The notes under the pieces are model-generated. The model was not told the origin of the DNA. It worked only from the letters and a program-made list of their open reading frames with translations, and did no database searches. Made by a program: the position numbers and the translations under genes. Positions 54,865 through 64,000 of a stretch of DNA of 64,000 nt are shown piece after piece. Source of the DNA: Sphingomonadales bacterium (GTDB lineage: Bacteria > Pseudomonadota > Alphaproteobacteria > Sphingomonadales > Sphingomonadaceae); contig JAIXWO010000013.1 in NCBI GenBank assembly GCA_027491235.1, forward strand, positions 1-64,000. The letters are read 5' to 3'. Numbering within the stretch: the first letter of the stretch is position 1; every line of letters starts with the position of its first letter.

Positions 54865-56115
54865 ATGACCCGTCCAACCACATCCATCGATGTCTTTTCC
54901 CCCGCCGCCTATCTGGATGATCAGGCCGTAGCTGATAAATTTGCGGCCCTCCGCGCCGAAGGCGACATCTTCTGGGTGGAACAATCGCCCTACCGCCCCT
55001 TTTGGGCCGTGCTGCGGCAGGAAGATATCATGTCGGTGGAACGCAACACCAAAGTCTGGCTCAATGCGCCACGTCTTGTCATCATGCCGAGCGCTGCCGA
55101 AGATGAGACCATCGCGCAATTTGGCGTTCGCACAGGCCCTGTCCGCACTTTGCTGGACATGGATGGCAAGGACCACCGCAATCACCGCAACCTGACGCAG
55201 AGCTGGTTCAATTCCAAATTCCTTGAAAAACTGCGGGACCGCATGGCCGATCTCGCCGTGGAATATGTCGACAAGCTGGCCGTGCTGGCCCCGCAAGGCC
55301 CGTTCGACTTTGTAGAGGAAATTGCGGTTCCCTATCCGCTCATCATGATCACCTCGATCCTTGGCCTGCCCGATAGCGATGCCGGGCTCGTCCTGCGGCT
55401 GACCCAGTCGCTGTTCGGCGCGCAGGATCCGGATCGCCAGCGCAGCGACGGCGACTATGGGCTGGAAGCGGCGATGGAGTTCTTCGGTTATCTCAACACC
55501 ATCGTGCAGGAGCGGCGCAAAGAGCCCCGCGACGATCTGATGTCCGTTGTTGCCAACGCGACCATTGATGGAGAGCCTGTCAGCGATATCGATACCCTGT
55601 CATACGGTATGCTGTTGGCGGCGGCCGGACATGACACGACAAGTTCCAGCGTCGGGATCGGCATGTTGCAGCTTGCGCGTAATCCAGCCGAATTCGCCAA
55701 ACTGAAAGCCAACCCAGATTTGATACCGCTAGCTGCCCAGGAAATGTTCCGTTGGGCAACACCCGTCCGGCACTTCTGCCGTACGGCCGCTGTTGATACG
55801 GAACTTGCCGGTCAGAAGATCGCAGCAGGCGAGTCCGTGGCGCTCATGTATCTCTCCGCCAATCGCGATGAACGCGCTTTTGACGCACCTGACGCTTTCC
55901 GCGTGGATCGGACGCCCAACCGCCATGTCGGCTTTGGCTATGGCGCGCACCATTGCCTTGGCCGCATTCTTGCTGAAATGGAGTTGGAAGCCCTGTATCG
56001 GGAAATCGCAAAGCGCGTGAAATCTGTAGAGCTTGCCGGGACGCCCGAATGGGTGAAGACCAATCATACAGGCGGATTGAAACACCTGCCTGTCCGTGTG
56101 GAGATGGAAATTTGA
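54865..56115 (+). CDS. Cytochrome P450
   Basis: AAAGHDTTSSSVGIGMLQLARNP, heme-binding FGYGAHHCLGRILAEME. Confidence 0.93.
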   Translation: MTRPTTSIDVFSPAAYLDDQAVADKFAALRAEGDIFWVEQSPYRPFWAVLRQEDIMSVERNTKVWLNAPRLVIMPSAAEDETIAQFGVRTGPVRTLLDMDGKDHRNHRNLTQSWFNSKFLEKLRDRMADLAVEYVDKLAVLAPQGPFDFVEEIAVPYPLIMITSILGLPDSDAGLVLRLTQSLFGAQDPDRQRSDGDYGLEAAMEFFGYLNTIVQERRKEPRDDLMSVVANATIDGEPVSDIDTLSYGMLLAAAGHDTTSSSVGIGMLQLARNPAEFAKLKANPDLIPLAAQEMFRWATPVRHFCRTAAVDTELAGQKIAAGESVALMYLSANRDERAFDAPDAFRVDRTPNRHVGFGYGAHHCLGRILAEMELEALYREIAKRVKSVELAGTPEWVKTNHTGGLKHLPVRVEMEI

Positions 56116-56750
56116 CCAGTCTTGAAGCCCGCATTGACCGGCTGGAATCGCTCGACGCGATCCGCCAGTTACCGGCCAAATATGCGCTCGCGCTCGACAT
56201 GCGGGATATGGAGGCGATGGTCTCGCTCTTCCCCGCCGATGTCCGCGTCGGCAAAGACGCATCCGGCCGCGCGGCCCTGCGCGCCTATATGGACCGCACC
56301 TTGCGCTCCCCCTTTACAGGCACATCGCACCATATCGGCGGACATGTGATTGAGTTTGATGATGCCGACCATGCACACGGCGTCGTCTATTCCAAGAATG
56401 AACATGAAACGCCGGTCGAAGGCGGGGCGGACGAATGGGTCATCATGCAGATGATGTATGTGGATGACTATATCCGTCAGGACGCCCGCTGGCATTTTGC
56501 GAGGCGGCTTCCGCTCTATTGGTATGCGACCGACCTTAACAAGCCACCCGTCGGCCCCAACAAGATGCGCTGGCCGGGGACAGACTGGGTGGAAGGCAAT
56601 TTCCACAAGCTCTTCCCCAGCTACGCCGAATATTGGTCCCGCGAGGGCGATCATGGCGGCCCCGTGGCTGAGCCTGCGCCGCTGGAGGGCTTCCTGAATG
56701 CCATGCGCCGGGGGGCTGCAGCGCCGAAGGTAAAGGTTCGGGCGGACTGA
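56112..56750 (+). CDS. NTF2/SnoaL-like protein
   Basis: TTG start overlapping P450 stop; LDAIRQLPAKYALALDMRDMEAMVSLFPADVRVG ... TSHHIGGHVIEFDD. Confidence 0.78.
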   Translation: MTSLEARIDRLESLDAIRQLPAKYALALDMRDMEAMVSLFPADVRVGKDASGRAALRAYMDRTLRSPFTGTSHHIGGHVIEFDDADHAHGVVYSKNEHETPVEGGADEWVIMQMMYVDDYIRQDARWHFARRLPLYWYATDLNKPPVGPNKMRWPGTDWVEGNFHKLFPSYAEYWSREGDHGGPVAEPAPLEGFLNAMRRGAAAPKVKVRAD

Positions 56751-58318
56751 TGCGCAAAAAATGGGTCGCCCTTTTTGCCTTTGCAGCCACAGGGATATTG
56801 GGTGTCGGCCTTTGGTCGAACGCCAACCGCGAAGTGACCGAGGCCAGACCGATCGAAGGCGCGTCTAACGGCAAAATCAACTGGCTGCGCGACTTTACGC
56901 CAACGCCTGTTGCAGGCACCCTAAACGAAAATCCCTATCTCGCCGCCGGTGCAAATGGCACCATGCATGGCGACGGGGGACAATCCGACACGCATCCAGC
57001 GGCAGGGCCGTTTGGCGGCAACCTTGAGGTGCGCAGCCGCCGCGCAGGCAATGGGCTTCCCCGCCAATGCTCGACCTTTGTTTATCGGTCCGATGGCAAG
57101 CCTGTGGTGATGTGCGGCGGACTGAGCGGATTTCGCATGGTGCTTCTCGATCCCACAACATTGGAAGCCCTTGCCCATTATGATTTACCCATCCGGCCGA
57201 GTTCCTTTGAGGCCCTCGTGAAGCGTGACATGGGCATCATGATGGGCGACAGTTCCGGCGGGGCCTATATGTTCCTCGACAATAAGGACCGTCTGGTCTT
57301 CGCGAATAGCGAGTGGGTTGTTCAGCGACTGGACGCGACACAGACAGACGGAAAATGGGCATTCAAGGTCGACAAGGAATGGGACCTTAAGCCCTATGTG
57401 CCGGCCAATTGCCTCAGCTGGAACAACTGGTTCCCCAAAGGGGAATGCGACAAGATAACAACGGTGATGCCCGACCACCAAGGTCGCTATTGGTGGACAA
57501 CGCGCAACGGACGCCTTGGCACTCTGGACCCGAATACGGGCAAAGTTGCCGTCATCCAGCTGAAAAATGAGGAAATTCAAAATGCCCTCGCGATGGACAG
57601 TCGCGCGGTCTACGTCCTGTCGGACCATGCGCAATATGCTTTCACAGCAGGTGCCGCTGGCCGCCCGATGCAGTTGTGGCGCTCCGCCTATGATCGGGGG
57701 ACAGCGCGCAAGATCGGATCGATAAACCAAGGCAGTGGAACAACCCCTACCCTGCTGGGCAGTCAATGGATCACCTTTGCCGACAACGCCGATGGACGCA
57801 TCAACATCGTCGTCTTGAAGCGTGGAGATGGCAGCCGCGTCTGCACAGTTCCGGTCTTTTCTGAAGCGGCCAGTGCCACTGACAACAGCATGATTGGCTG
57901 GGGCAGGTCTATCATTCTGGAAAACAATGCCGGTTTCAAAAGCGCGCATGAACAGACAGACTGGGGCGCAATTGCGGGCGGCGTTGTCCGCGTCGATGTC
58001 CGGGCGGATGAAAGCGGATGCGACACCGTCTGGACCTCACCGCTCAAAGTCCCCTCCGTGGTCCCCAAGTTATCGGCGGCGAGCGGGATTGCCTATTTCT
58101 ACAGTTTTGATCTCGTGAAGGATGCGGATGGCCATCCAACGCAGCAATGGTCCATCGTCGGCCTGGATTTTAAGACCGGAAAACAGGTCATCAAAATTCC
58201 AACCGGGGTTGGCCGATTTTTTGACAACAATTGGGCATCCATGTCCATCGCCCCGAACGGAGACTTTTATGCCGGGATGCTGGGAGGACTGGTGCAGGTG
58301 CGCCGCACTCAGAAGTAA
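56750..58318 (+). CDS. Exported/membrane-anchored beta-propeller-like protein of unknown function
   Basis: N-terminal hydrophobic segment (KKWVALFAFAATGILGVGLW); repeated blade-like segments (GRYWWTTRNGRLGTLDPNTGKVAVIQL, WSIVGLDFKTGKQVIKIPTG). Confidence 0.6.
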   Translation: MRKKWVALFAFAATGILGVGLWSNANREVTEARPIEGASNGKINWLRDFTPTPVAGTLNENPYLAAGANGTMHGDGGQSDTHPAAGPFGGNLEVRSRRAGNGLPRQCSTFVYRSDGKPVVMCGGLSGFRMVLLDPTTLEALAHYDLPIRPSSFEALVKRDMGIMMGDSSGGAYMFLDNKDRLVFANSEWVVQRLDATQTDGKWAFKVDKEWDLKPYVPANCLSWNNWFPKGECDKITTVMPDHQGRYWWTTRNGRLGTLDPNTGKVAVIQLKNEEIQNALAMDSRAVYVLSDHAQYAFTAGAAGRPMQLWRSAYDRGTARKIGSINQGSGTTPTLLGSQWITFADNADGRINIVVLKRGDGSRVCTVPVFSEAASATDNSMIGWGRSIILENNAGFKSAHEQTDWGAIAGGVVRVDVRADESGCDTVWTSPLKVPSVVPKLSAASGIAYFYSFDLVKDADGHPTQQWSIVGLDFKTGKQVIKIPTGVGRFFDNNWASMSIAPNGDFYAGMLGGLVQVRRTQK

Positions 58319-59118
58319 TAGCTTGCCCCATTGGCCACCAGCACAGAGCCGTTGACGAAGCTGGCGTCATCGCTCGCCAGATAAGCAACAGCGGCGGCGA
58401 TTTCGCTCGGGTTCGCCATGCGGCCAAGCGGGATGCTGGCTTCCATCGACTTGATCCATTCATCGGGAATGCCCGCCATGACCGGCGTATTGGTTGGCCC
58501 CGGTGCGACGGCGTTAACGCGGATTTTGCGTGGCGCGAGTTCACGCGCCAGTTGCCGCGTCAGGCCGATAATCGCCGCCTTCGACGTCACATAGTGCGGG
58601 GAGCCTTCCCCCGATTGTGCGCTTGTCGAGCTGATGTTGATAATCGACCCGGCATTGCCATCCTCCGCCAACACGCGGGCGAATTCACGGGACACATAAA
58701 AGGGTCCGTTGATGTTGACGGCCATGACGGCGGCCCAGCCATCATCTTCCATATGGATGAGCTGATCGACAATCACGTCGGACTGGCCGGTCGCGGCGAG
58801 TTCTTCGTTCCTTTTGGCCATGGCACCGTAAAACTGCTCGGACCCATCCTTGGCCGCCTGCCCGATGCCCGCATTGTTGACGGCAATATCGAGCCGACCA
58901 AATGCGGCCCGCGCGGCGCGGACAGCAGCGATAACAGAGGCGGAGTCCGCGACATTGCACTGAAGCGCAAGGGCAGCGCCGCTGGCCTTGGCGTCCTCGA
59001 TGTTCATATCAAGGGCGGCGACCTTCGCACCGTCCGCCGTCAGCCGTTCCACAATTGCGCGGCCAATGCCACGCCCGGCACCCGTAACAATGGCAGCCTT
59101 GCCGTCAAAACGTCCCAT
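58309..59118 (-). CDS. SDR family oxidoreductase (hydroxysteroid dehydrogenase candidate)
   Basis: KAAIVTGAGRGIGRAIVERLTADGAKVAALDMN ... YVTSKAAIIGLTRQLARELAPRKIRVNAVAPGPTNTPVM. Confidence 0.9.
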   Translation of the reverse strand: MGRFDGKAAIVTGAGRGIGRAIVERLTADGAKVAALDMNIEDAKASGAALALQCNVADSASVIAAVRAARAAFGRLDIAVNNAGIGQAAKDGSEQFYGAMAKRNEELAATGQSDVIVDQLIHMEDDGWAAVMAVNINGPFYVSREFARVLAEDGNAGSIINISSTSAQSGEGSPHYVTSKAAIIGLTRQLARELAPRKIRVNAVAPGPTNTPVMAGIPDEWIKSMEASIPLGRMANPSEIAAAVAYLASDDASFVNGSVLVANGASYYF

Positions 59119-60809
59119 TAGTCATTCGCTCCCGTCATATGGCGCGCCGCGATATAGCCGAAGGTCATCGCAGGCCCGATGGTCACGCCCGCCCCCGGAT
59201 AGCTCTCGCCCATCGCAGAGGCGGCGTTATTGCCTACCGCATAGAGACCGGCAATCGGCTTGCCCTTGGCATCCAGCACGCGGGCCTTGTCATCGGTCAA
59301 CAGGCCGCCATTGGTGCCGATGTCACCCGGATAAATCGGCATGGCGTAAAACGGACCTTTTGCGATAGGCGCGAGGCAAGGGTTCGGGCCAACGCGCGGA
59401 TCGCCGTACATCTTGTCATAGGCGGCCTCCCCGCGGTGAAAATCAGGATCTTCGCCCTTCACGGCGTATTCGTTGAAGCGGGCAACGGTGGAGGTGAGAG
59501 TATCAACCGGCACGCCCATATTGGCGGCCAGTTCTTCAATCGTGCGCCCCTTTTTCAAAATGCCGCGCACTTCGCCGCGCTGCATCCAATCGGGCATGAT
59601 CGGATAAAGCGGGCCGACCGGATAATTGTGCCGGTATTTATGGTCAAAGACGAACCATGTCGGGTTCGCATCACCATGTTCCGCCGCGCGGCGGGCCATT
59701 TGCTGGCCGACGATGTGATAGGAGGCTGCTTCGTTCAGATACCGCTCCCCCTTCTGGTTGACCATCATGCAGCCAGGAAGTGCCCGTTCAATGGTGCACA
59801 ACCGTCCGCGATCCTCGCCGGGCACGTAAAAGACAGGTGCTGCCCAGGCCGACTGCATGTTGAGCGTATCGGCGCCAATCGCCGTTCCCGCGCGGATGCT
59901 GTCGCCAGTGTTACCGCTTGTTCCGCCCGAGTAACTGGCATTGCGGTAAAGCGGCGCATTTTCATCGCGCATCATCTGGTTCTTGTCGAAACCACCGGCG
60001 GCGAGAACAATCCCCTTCTTAACGTGGATACGCAGGCTCTTGCCCTCATGGCGGACCATGGCGCCGGTGACCTTGCCCTTCTCTGTGATCAGCTCTTCCA
60101 GCGGGCTTTCCAGCCAGATAGGGACCTTCTTTTCATTGATCGCCAGACGCAACCCGCCCAGCAAAGCATTGCCCAGCGTCAGGCGACGGTCCTTGCGCGA
60201 CTTGAAGCGGAACGGCCAATCAAACCAATAGCGCGCAAGGCTCTTGGTCAGATGCCACCACCAGCCGGGCGCGCGGAACAGGATGATATAGGTCTCATCA
60301 AAGTGCCAGTTCAGATAGCCAAACAGGCTTGCCGCAGGCGAAGCAAAGCGAAGATTTTCAACATCCTTACCCAGCTTCTTCCCATCAATTGGCAAAGGCA
60401 TATGGGTGCGGAAACCGGTTGGGCTGCCGCCGGGGTTTTCGGCATGATAATCCGGATAAGGAAAGGCCTGATAGCTAATTTCAGTATTGTTCGTGACCCA
60501 GCGGAGCATGGGGGACGCATTTTCCACGAAGGCCCGGATGTTGGCATCCGGCACATTTTCCTTGGACAGCGCGCGGACATATTTGAACGCGTCGTCCACA
60601 TTGTCTTCAAAGCCCGCGGCCCGCGCCTGATCACTATTGGGGATCCAGATGCCTGCGCCCGAGGTCGCAGAGGTGCCTCCCCATTGCGCTTCCTTTTCGA
60701 TCACGAGCACATCGGCATGATTGTCCGCCGCGACGAGCGCAGAGAGCAGCCCACCTGCGCCTGACCCCACGACCAGCGTGTCGACTTCCTTGTCCCAATT
60801 CTGTGTCAT
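59118..60809 (-). CDS. kstD: 3-ketosteroid delta1-dehydrogenase-family flavoprotein
   Basis: DTLVVGSGAGGLLSALVAADNHADVLVIEKEAQWGGTSATSGAGIWIPNSDQARAAG ... GTNGGLLTDDKARVLDAKGKPIAGLYAVGNNAASAMGESYPGAGVTIGPAMTFGYIAARH. Confidence 0.88.
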   Translation of the reverse strand: MTQNWDKEVDTLVVGSGAGGLLSALVAADNHADVLVIEKEAQWGGTSATSGAGIWIPNSDQARAAGFEDNVDDAFKYVRALSKENVPDANIRAFVENASPMLRWVTNNTEISYQAFPYPDYHAENPGGSPTGFRTHMPLPIDGKKLGKDVENLRFASPAASLFGYLNWHFDETYIILFRAPGWWWHLTKSLARYWFDWPFRFKSRKDRRLTLGNALLGGLRLAINEKKVPIWLESPLEELITEKGKVTGAMVRHEGKSLRIHVKKGIVLAAGGFDKNQMMRDENAPLYRNASYSGGTSGNTGDSIRAGTAIGADTLNMQSAWAAPVFYVPGEDRGRLCTIERALPGCMMVNQKGERYLNEAASYHIVGQQMARRAAEHGDANPTWFVFDHKYRHNYPVGPLYPIMPDWMQRGEVRGILKKGRTIEELAANMGVPVDTLTSTVARFNEYAVKGEDPDFHRGEAAYDKMYGDPRVGPNPCLAPIAKGPFYAMPIYPGDIGTNGGLLTDDKARVLDAKGKPIAGLYAVGNNAASAMGESYPGAGVTIGPAMTFGYIAARHMTGAND

Positions 60810-61603
60810 ACGTCATCACCTGTCAGGTAAAATTGTGGTGGCTGGCGCGATGTGATGCGGGCGTTGCGCGCGGCAAACCCATCATCCAGCGCCTCGGGTT
60901 GTGGAATGATCCAATACGCGCCCCGCGCCACAGCATCGAGCACCAGCGGCGCGAACGCATCAGGGGTTAGCCCGTTTTCTTCAAGCATCCCGACCATCGC
61001 GTCGTGAAAGCCTTTGGAGGCGGCACTTGGCGCTTCGCGGAAAATGTCTGACTTCACAGGCCCCGGCGCGAGCAGTGAGACCTGCACCTTGCTGTTGAGC
61101 ATCGCCAGTTCACCCGCGAGCGACTCCGTGAGCGCGACGGTTGCGAACTTAGTCGCCGAATAGGGCGCCATCAGCGGCGCGGGCAGGAATCCGCCGACCG
61201 ACGCCGTGTTGATGATCCGCGCGGGCCGGTCTGCCGCCAGCAGACGCGGCACAAAGGCCCGCAAGCCGTTGACGATGCCGCCGATGTTCACATCGAGCGA
61301 TGTCTGCCAGGCCTTGGCGCTTATCTCCCAGCTGAAGCCGGTCGACAGGACACCCGCGTTGTTGAACAGCAGATCCACCTGCCCGTGCGCCGCATAAGCC
61401 GCCTCCGCCAACGCCTCGAGCGCGGCGGGGTCCGTCACATCAGTTGGGACGGCCAGTGCCGCGTCCCCAATTGCGTCTGCAACGACCCTAAGCTGTGCCG
61501 CATCCCGGTCGGCAAGCACGACCTTCATGCCCCGGCGCGCAGCTTCCCGCGCAAGGCCGGCGCCGATCCCGCTTGCCGCTCCGGTGATGACGGCAACGAT
61601 CAC
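60806..61603 (-). CDS. SDR family oxidoreductase
   Basis: VAVITGAASGIGAGLAREAARRGMKVVLADRDA ... YSATKFATVALTESLAGELAMLN. Confidence 0.88.
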   Translation of the reverse strand: MIVAVITGAASGIGAGLAREAARRGMKVVLADRDAAQLRVVADAIGDAALAVPTDVTDPAALEALAEAAYAAHGQVDLLFNNAGVLSTGFSWEISAKAWQTSLDVNIGGIVNGLRAFVPRLLAADRPARIINTASVGGFLPAPLMAPYSATKFATVALTESLAGELAMLNSKVQVSLLAPGPVKSDIFREAPSAASKGFHDAMVGMLEENGLTPDAFAPLVLDAVARGAYWIIPQPEALDDGFAARNARITSRQPPQFYLTGDDV

Positions 61604-62502
61604 GTGCGGAACTGCGCCGCCACGTCGGCCACGGCGTTGGCAACGTCATGACGTCTGTAGCCGAGCAGGGCGACTTCTGCCGGATCAGGATTGACGCGCA
61701 CCCAATTGCCGCGGCCCTGCGGGATGGCGATATCAGGCAACAGCGGATTTTCCTCATCCCGCTCTTCCACTGTCACGCCGGAGCCAACGGCATCGAAGAA
61801 CAGCTGGAAATACTGCGTGAAGGTCAAATTCTCATCCCCCACCAGATAGGCCTTGCCGCTTTCGCCCCGCTCCAGCGCGCCCTCAATCGCTTCGGAGAGC
61901 GACAGGAACGACATGAAGTTGGTGCCGCCCGTCGGTCCGAAATGCGGAATGGGGATCTTGCCCTGCGCCCATTGGACGTAAGGATCAAAAATCATGCTGG
62001 GTAGGCCGGGCACGCTGCCGACCATGAAGGGGGCATTGACGCTGATGACATCAAAACCGGGCGCTGCCTGTGCTCGCGCGCCTTCGCACGCCGCTTTGCG
62101 GGACCGGATATAGCCATTGCCTTCCAGAAGCTCGGGGGCCGCCTGATGATAATAGCTGCCCAGCTGAATAGCGCGCTGCACGCCCGCTGTGCGACAGGCG
62201 GCGAAAAAGGCCGGCACAGCCTCGTGATTGGCCTTGATCAGGAATTCGGCGAAGTCTGCACCCTGCGGAACGTGGCGCGGATCATTGCCGGCGGCAAACA
62301 CCACCCAGTCAAATCCCGCGAGCTTATCCGGGGTATAATCGCCCGCAACATAGTCGCCCTGAACGAACGGCATGGCGGCCATCGGCGTTGCGGGGTTTGC
62401 AGGGTTCCGCCCGCCCACGGAGACATCATGCCCCTTGGAGGCGAGATGAATGGCGCAATGCCCGCCAAGCGCGCCTGTGCCGCCGACAACGAGTATCTTC
62501 AT
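61600..62502 (-). CDS. NAD-dependent epimerase/dehydratase (NmrA/extended SDR)
   Basis: MKILVVGGTGALGGHCAIHLASKGHDVSVGGRNPAN. Confidence 0.83.
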   Translation of the reverse strand: MKILVVGGTGALGGHCAIHLASKGHDVSVGGRNPANPATPMAAMPFVQGDYVAGDYTPDKLAGFDWVVFAAGNDPRHVPQGADFAEFLIKANHEAVPAFFAACRTAGVQRAIQLGSYYHQAAPELLEGNGYIRSRKAACEGARAQAAPGFDVISVNAPFMVGSVPGLPSMIFDPYVQWAQGKIPIPHFGPTGGTNFMSFLSLSEAIEGALERGESGKAYLVGDENLTFTQYFQLFFDAVGSGVTVEERDEENPLLPDIAIPQGRGNWVRVNPDPAEVALLGYRRHDVANAVADVAAQFRT

Positions 62503-62960
62503 GATGTTTTACCCTCTCCTGCGCTTGCGGCGTCCTTCACCGTTACGGCGCGAGTTTCTTCCCATTCAACGATCAGCTTACGGTGCGTGAAGCGCCATTG
62601 GCCATCCTCCCGCCGCCAGCGATCCAGATAGCGGATCGTCCAGACAAGCACGCTGTCGACATCATTGAGCAAATGGTCTGCGGTGCAATAGGTTTCGCCC
62701 GTCGCGTCGTCGCCGGTGACGGTTGCAACCTGATTGTGGACCCTATGGACCGTTGCGCGGAACATCTGGCCCAGCGCATCAATCGAACCGAGATTGGCCG
62801 CACGACCTTCTATGGTGAAGCCGGGACCTTCAATCACGCAATCGTCAGCAAGAACATCTTCCCAGAGCGACTTGTCCTTACGGTCGGCCCCTTGCGCATA
62901 GAGGTCCGCCGTGCGGCGCAGCGCGGCGAGATCGACAAGTTCCGCTGCGGTCATGGTCAT
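62499..62960 (-). CDS. NTF2/SnoaL-like protein
   Basis: LRRTADLYAQGADRKDKSLWEDVLADDCVIEGPGF ... ATVHRVHNQVATVTGDDATGETYCTADHLL; ATGA overlap gives start 62960. Confidence 0.8.
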   Translation of the reverse strand: MTMTAAELVDLAALRRTADLYAQGADRKDKSLWEDVLADDCVIEGPGFTIEGRAANLGSIDALGQMFRATVHRVHNQVATVTGDDATGETYCTADHLLNDVDSVLVWTIRYLDRWRREDGQWRFTHRKLIVEWEETRAVTVKDAASAGEGKTS

Positions 62961-63805
62961 CGTCCCGGTATTTTCAGGCCATTGCCTGTCACCATCGGGA
63001 CAACAGTCCATTCCCCCGTGGGCGTTCGCGTCCAGCCGGCGGCGGCCAAAGCCCCACCGTCCACATGAATGGCCGTGCCCGTCACCCATGCCGCAAGCGG
63101 GCTGGCGAGATAGAGTGCGGCCCCAGCGCAATCATCCGGCGTGCCAAAGCGGCCAAGCGGGATCCACTTGTCCATGTTCGCGCGGTTTTCAGGTGGGATC
63201 ATGACGTCAAGCGCGACCTGCGGCGTATCGGTCGTTTCCGGCGCGATGTCGTTCACGCGAATGCCTTCCGGCGCGAGTTCCAGCGCCAGGCTTTTGGTAA
63301 AGCCCGCAATGCCCGCCTTCGCCGCAGCATAGACGCTGCAATAGGGGATGCCGCGATAGGCCTCAATCGAGGTGACGTTGATGACGCTTGAGCCGGGCGC
63401 AGCCGCCCGCAGCATAGGCAACATCGTGCTGGTCATCCGCAGCAACTGCCCGATATTGACGTCAAGGATCTCATCAATCTGATCACCGCCGAGCATATCG
63501 AATGGCAAGGCGTGCACGAAGTGGCCGACATTGTTGACCAGCACATCGAGCTTGCCAGACACCGCCTTCACCTTTTCGACAAGCAAAGCGGGCGTTGCGC
63601 GGTCCAGCACATCGCAGACCACAACATGCGCATCAGGCAGTTCCGCCTGCACGTCTGCCGCCCGATCTGCGTCGATCTCCGCGATGATAAGCGTTGCGCC
63701 TGCATTGGCAAAGGCTTCGGCAATGCCGCGCCCAATGCCCACCCCACCACCGGTCACGAGAATAGTTTTCCCGCTATAATCCAATGGGTTCGACGGGAGT
63801 GTCAT
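62957..63805 (-). CDS. SDR family oxidoreductase
   Basis: [41 protein letters not shown] ... [37 protein letters not shown]. Confidence 0.9.
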   Translation of the reverse strand: MTLPSNPLDYSGKTILVTGGGVGIGRGIAEAFANAGATLIIAEIDADRAADVQAELPDAHVVVCDVLDRATPALLVEKVKAVSGKLDVLVNNVGHFVHALPFDMLGGDQIDEILDVNIGQLLRMTSTMLPMLRAAAPGSSVINVTSIEAYRGIPYCSVYAAAKAGIAGFTKSLALELAPEGIRVNDIAPETTDTPQVALDVMIPPENRANMDKWIPLGRFGTPDDCAGAALYLASPLAAWVTGTAIHVDGGALAAAGWTRTPTGEWTVVPMVTGNGLKIPGR

Positions 63806-64000
63806 GATGGAATATAAAGTTGGGCAGACTTGCCGCCATCAACCGGCAGCGCAACGCCGGTGATGTAACTCGCCGCGTCGGACAACATGAACACGATCGC
63901 TTCGGCGAGCTCCTCCGGCTTGCCCCCACGACCCATGGGGATCGCGCCTGCCGTCTTCGCCGCCAGCTCAGGGGCCTTCAGCGCAAAGTCAGCGGTGGCC
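63802..64000 (-). CDS. SDR family oxidoreductase, C-terminal part only (runs off window)
   Basis: Reverse-strand translation ...[49 protein letters not shown]; 4-bp overlap with next gene. Confidence 0.85.
   Translation of the reverse strand, partial: ATADFALKAPELAAKTAGAIPMGRGGKPEELAEAIVFMLSDAASYITGVALPVDGGKSAQLYIPS

Noticed and set aside
59139-60764. 541-aa plus-strand ORF
   Set aside because: Exact antisense shadow of the KstD-like gene (59118-60809); no recognisable domain, opposite strand has clear FAD motifs and coupled neighbours.
14000-64000. Mobile element boundaries, transposases, integrases or tRNA genes flanking the island
   Set aside because: None recognised by eye in the ORF track or sequence; island borders may lie outside the window.

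Overview
The window looks like a sphingomonad-type (alphaproteobacterial) chromosomal region; taxonomy is inferred from protein style only. It has two parts. (1) Positions 1-13.8 kb, minus strand: a two-partner secretion locus with an FhaC/ShlB-type TpsB transporter followed by a giant TpsA exoprotein that is open to the window edge (>=4039 codons). (2) Positions 14.3-64 kb: a dense aerobic steroid-catabolism island. It carries hsaA/D/E/G/F on the plus strand and a divergent minus-strand operon of about 18 genes that includes hsaC, ipdA, ipdB, ipdC, ipdF, an echA20-like gene, a fadD3-like gene, thiolases, two acyl-CoA dehydrogenase pairs and a ketosteroid isomerase. It also has KstD-like flavoproteins, a Baeyer-Villiger monooxygenase, a BaiCD-like old-yellow-enzyme reductase, a P450, a TonB receptor, a sulfotransferase, many SDRs, a TeiR-like LuxR regulator and a TetR regulator. 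The most interesting signals are: six NTF2/SnoaL-like proteins that all keep a Y-x4-D...H pattern like the bile-acid 7-alpha-dehydratase BaiE; shared TTTGCGTA/TACGCAAA inverted-repeat elements at three catabolic promoters; tandem palindromes in an AT-rich promoter upstream of the TPS operon; and an unexplained P450/DUF1254/beta-propeller module beside a TonB receptor. All functional calls are by eye from protein motifs and remembered family sequences; no search was run.
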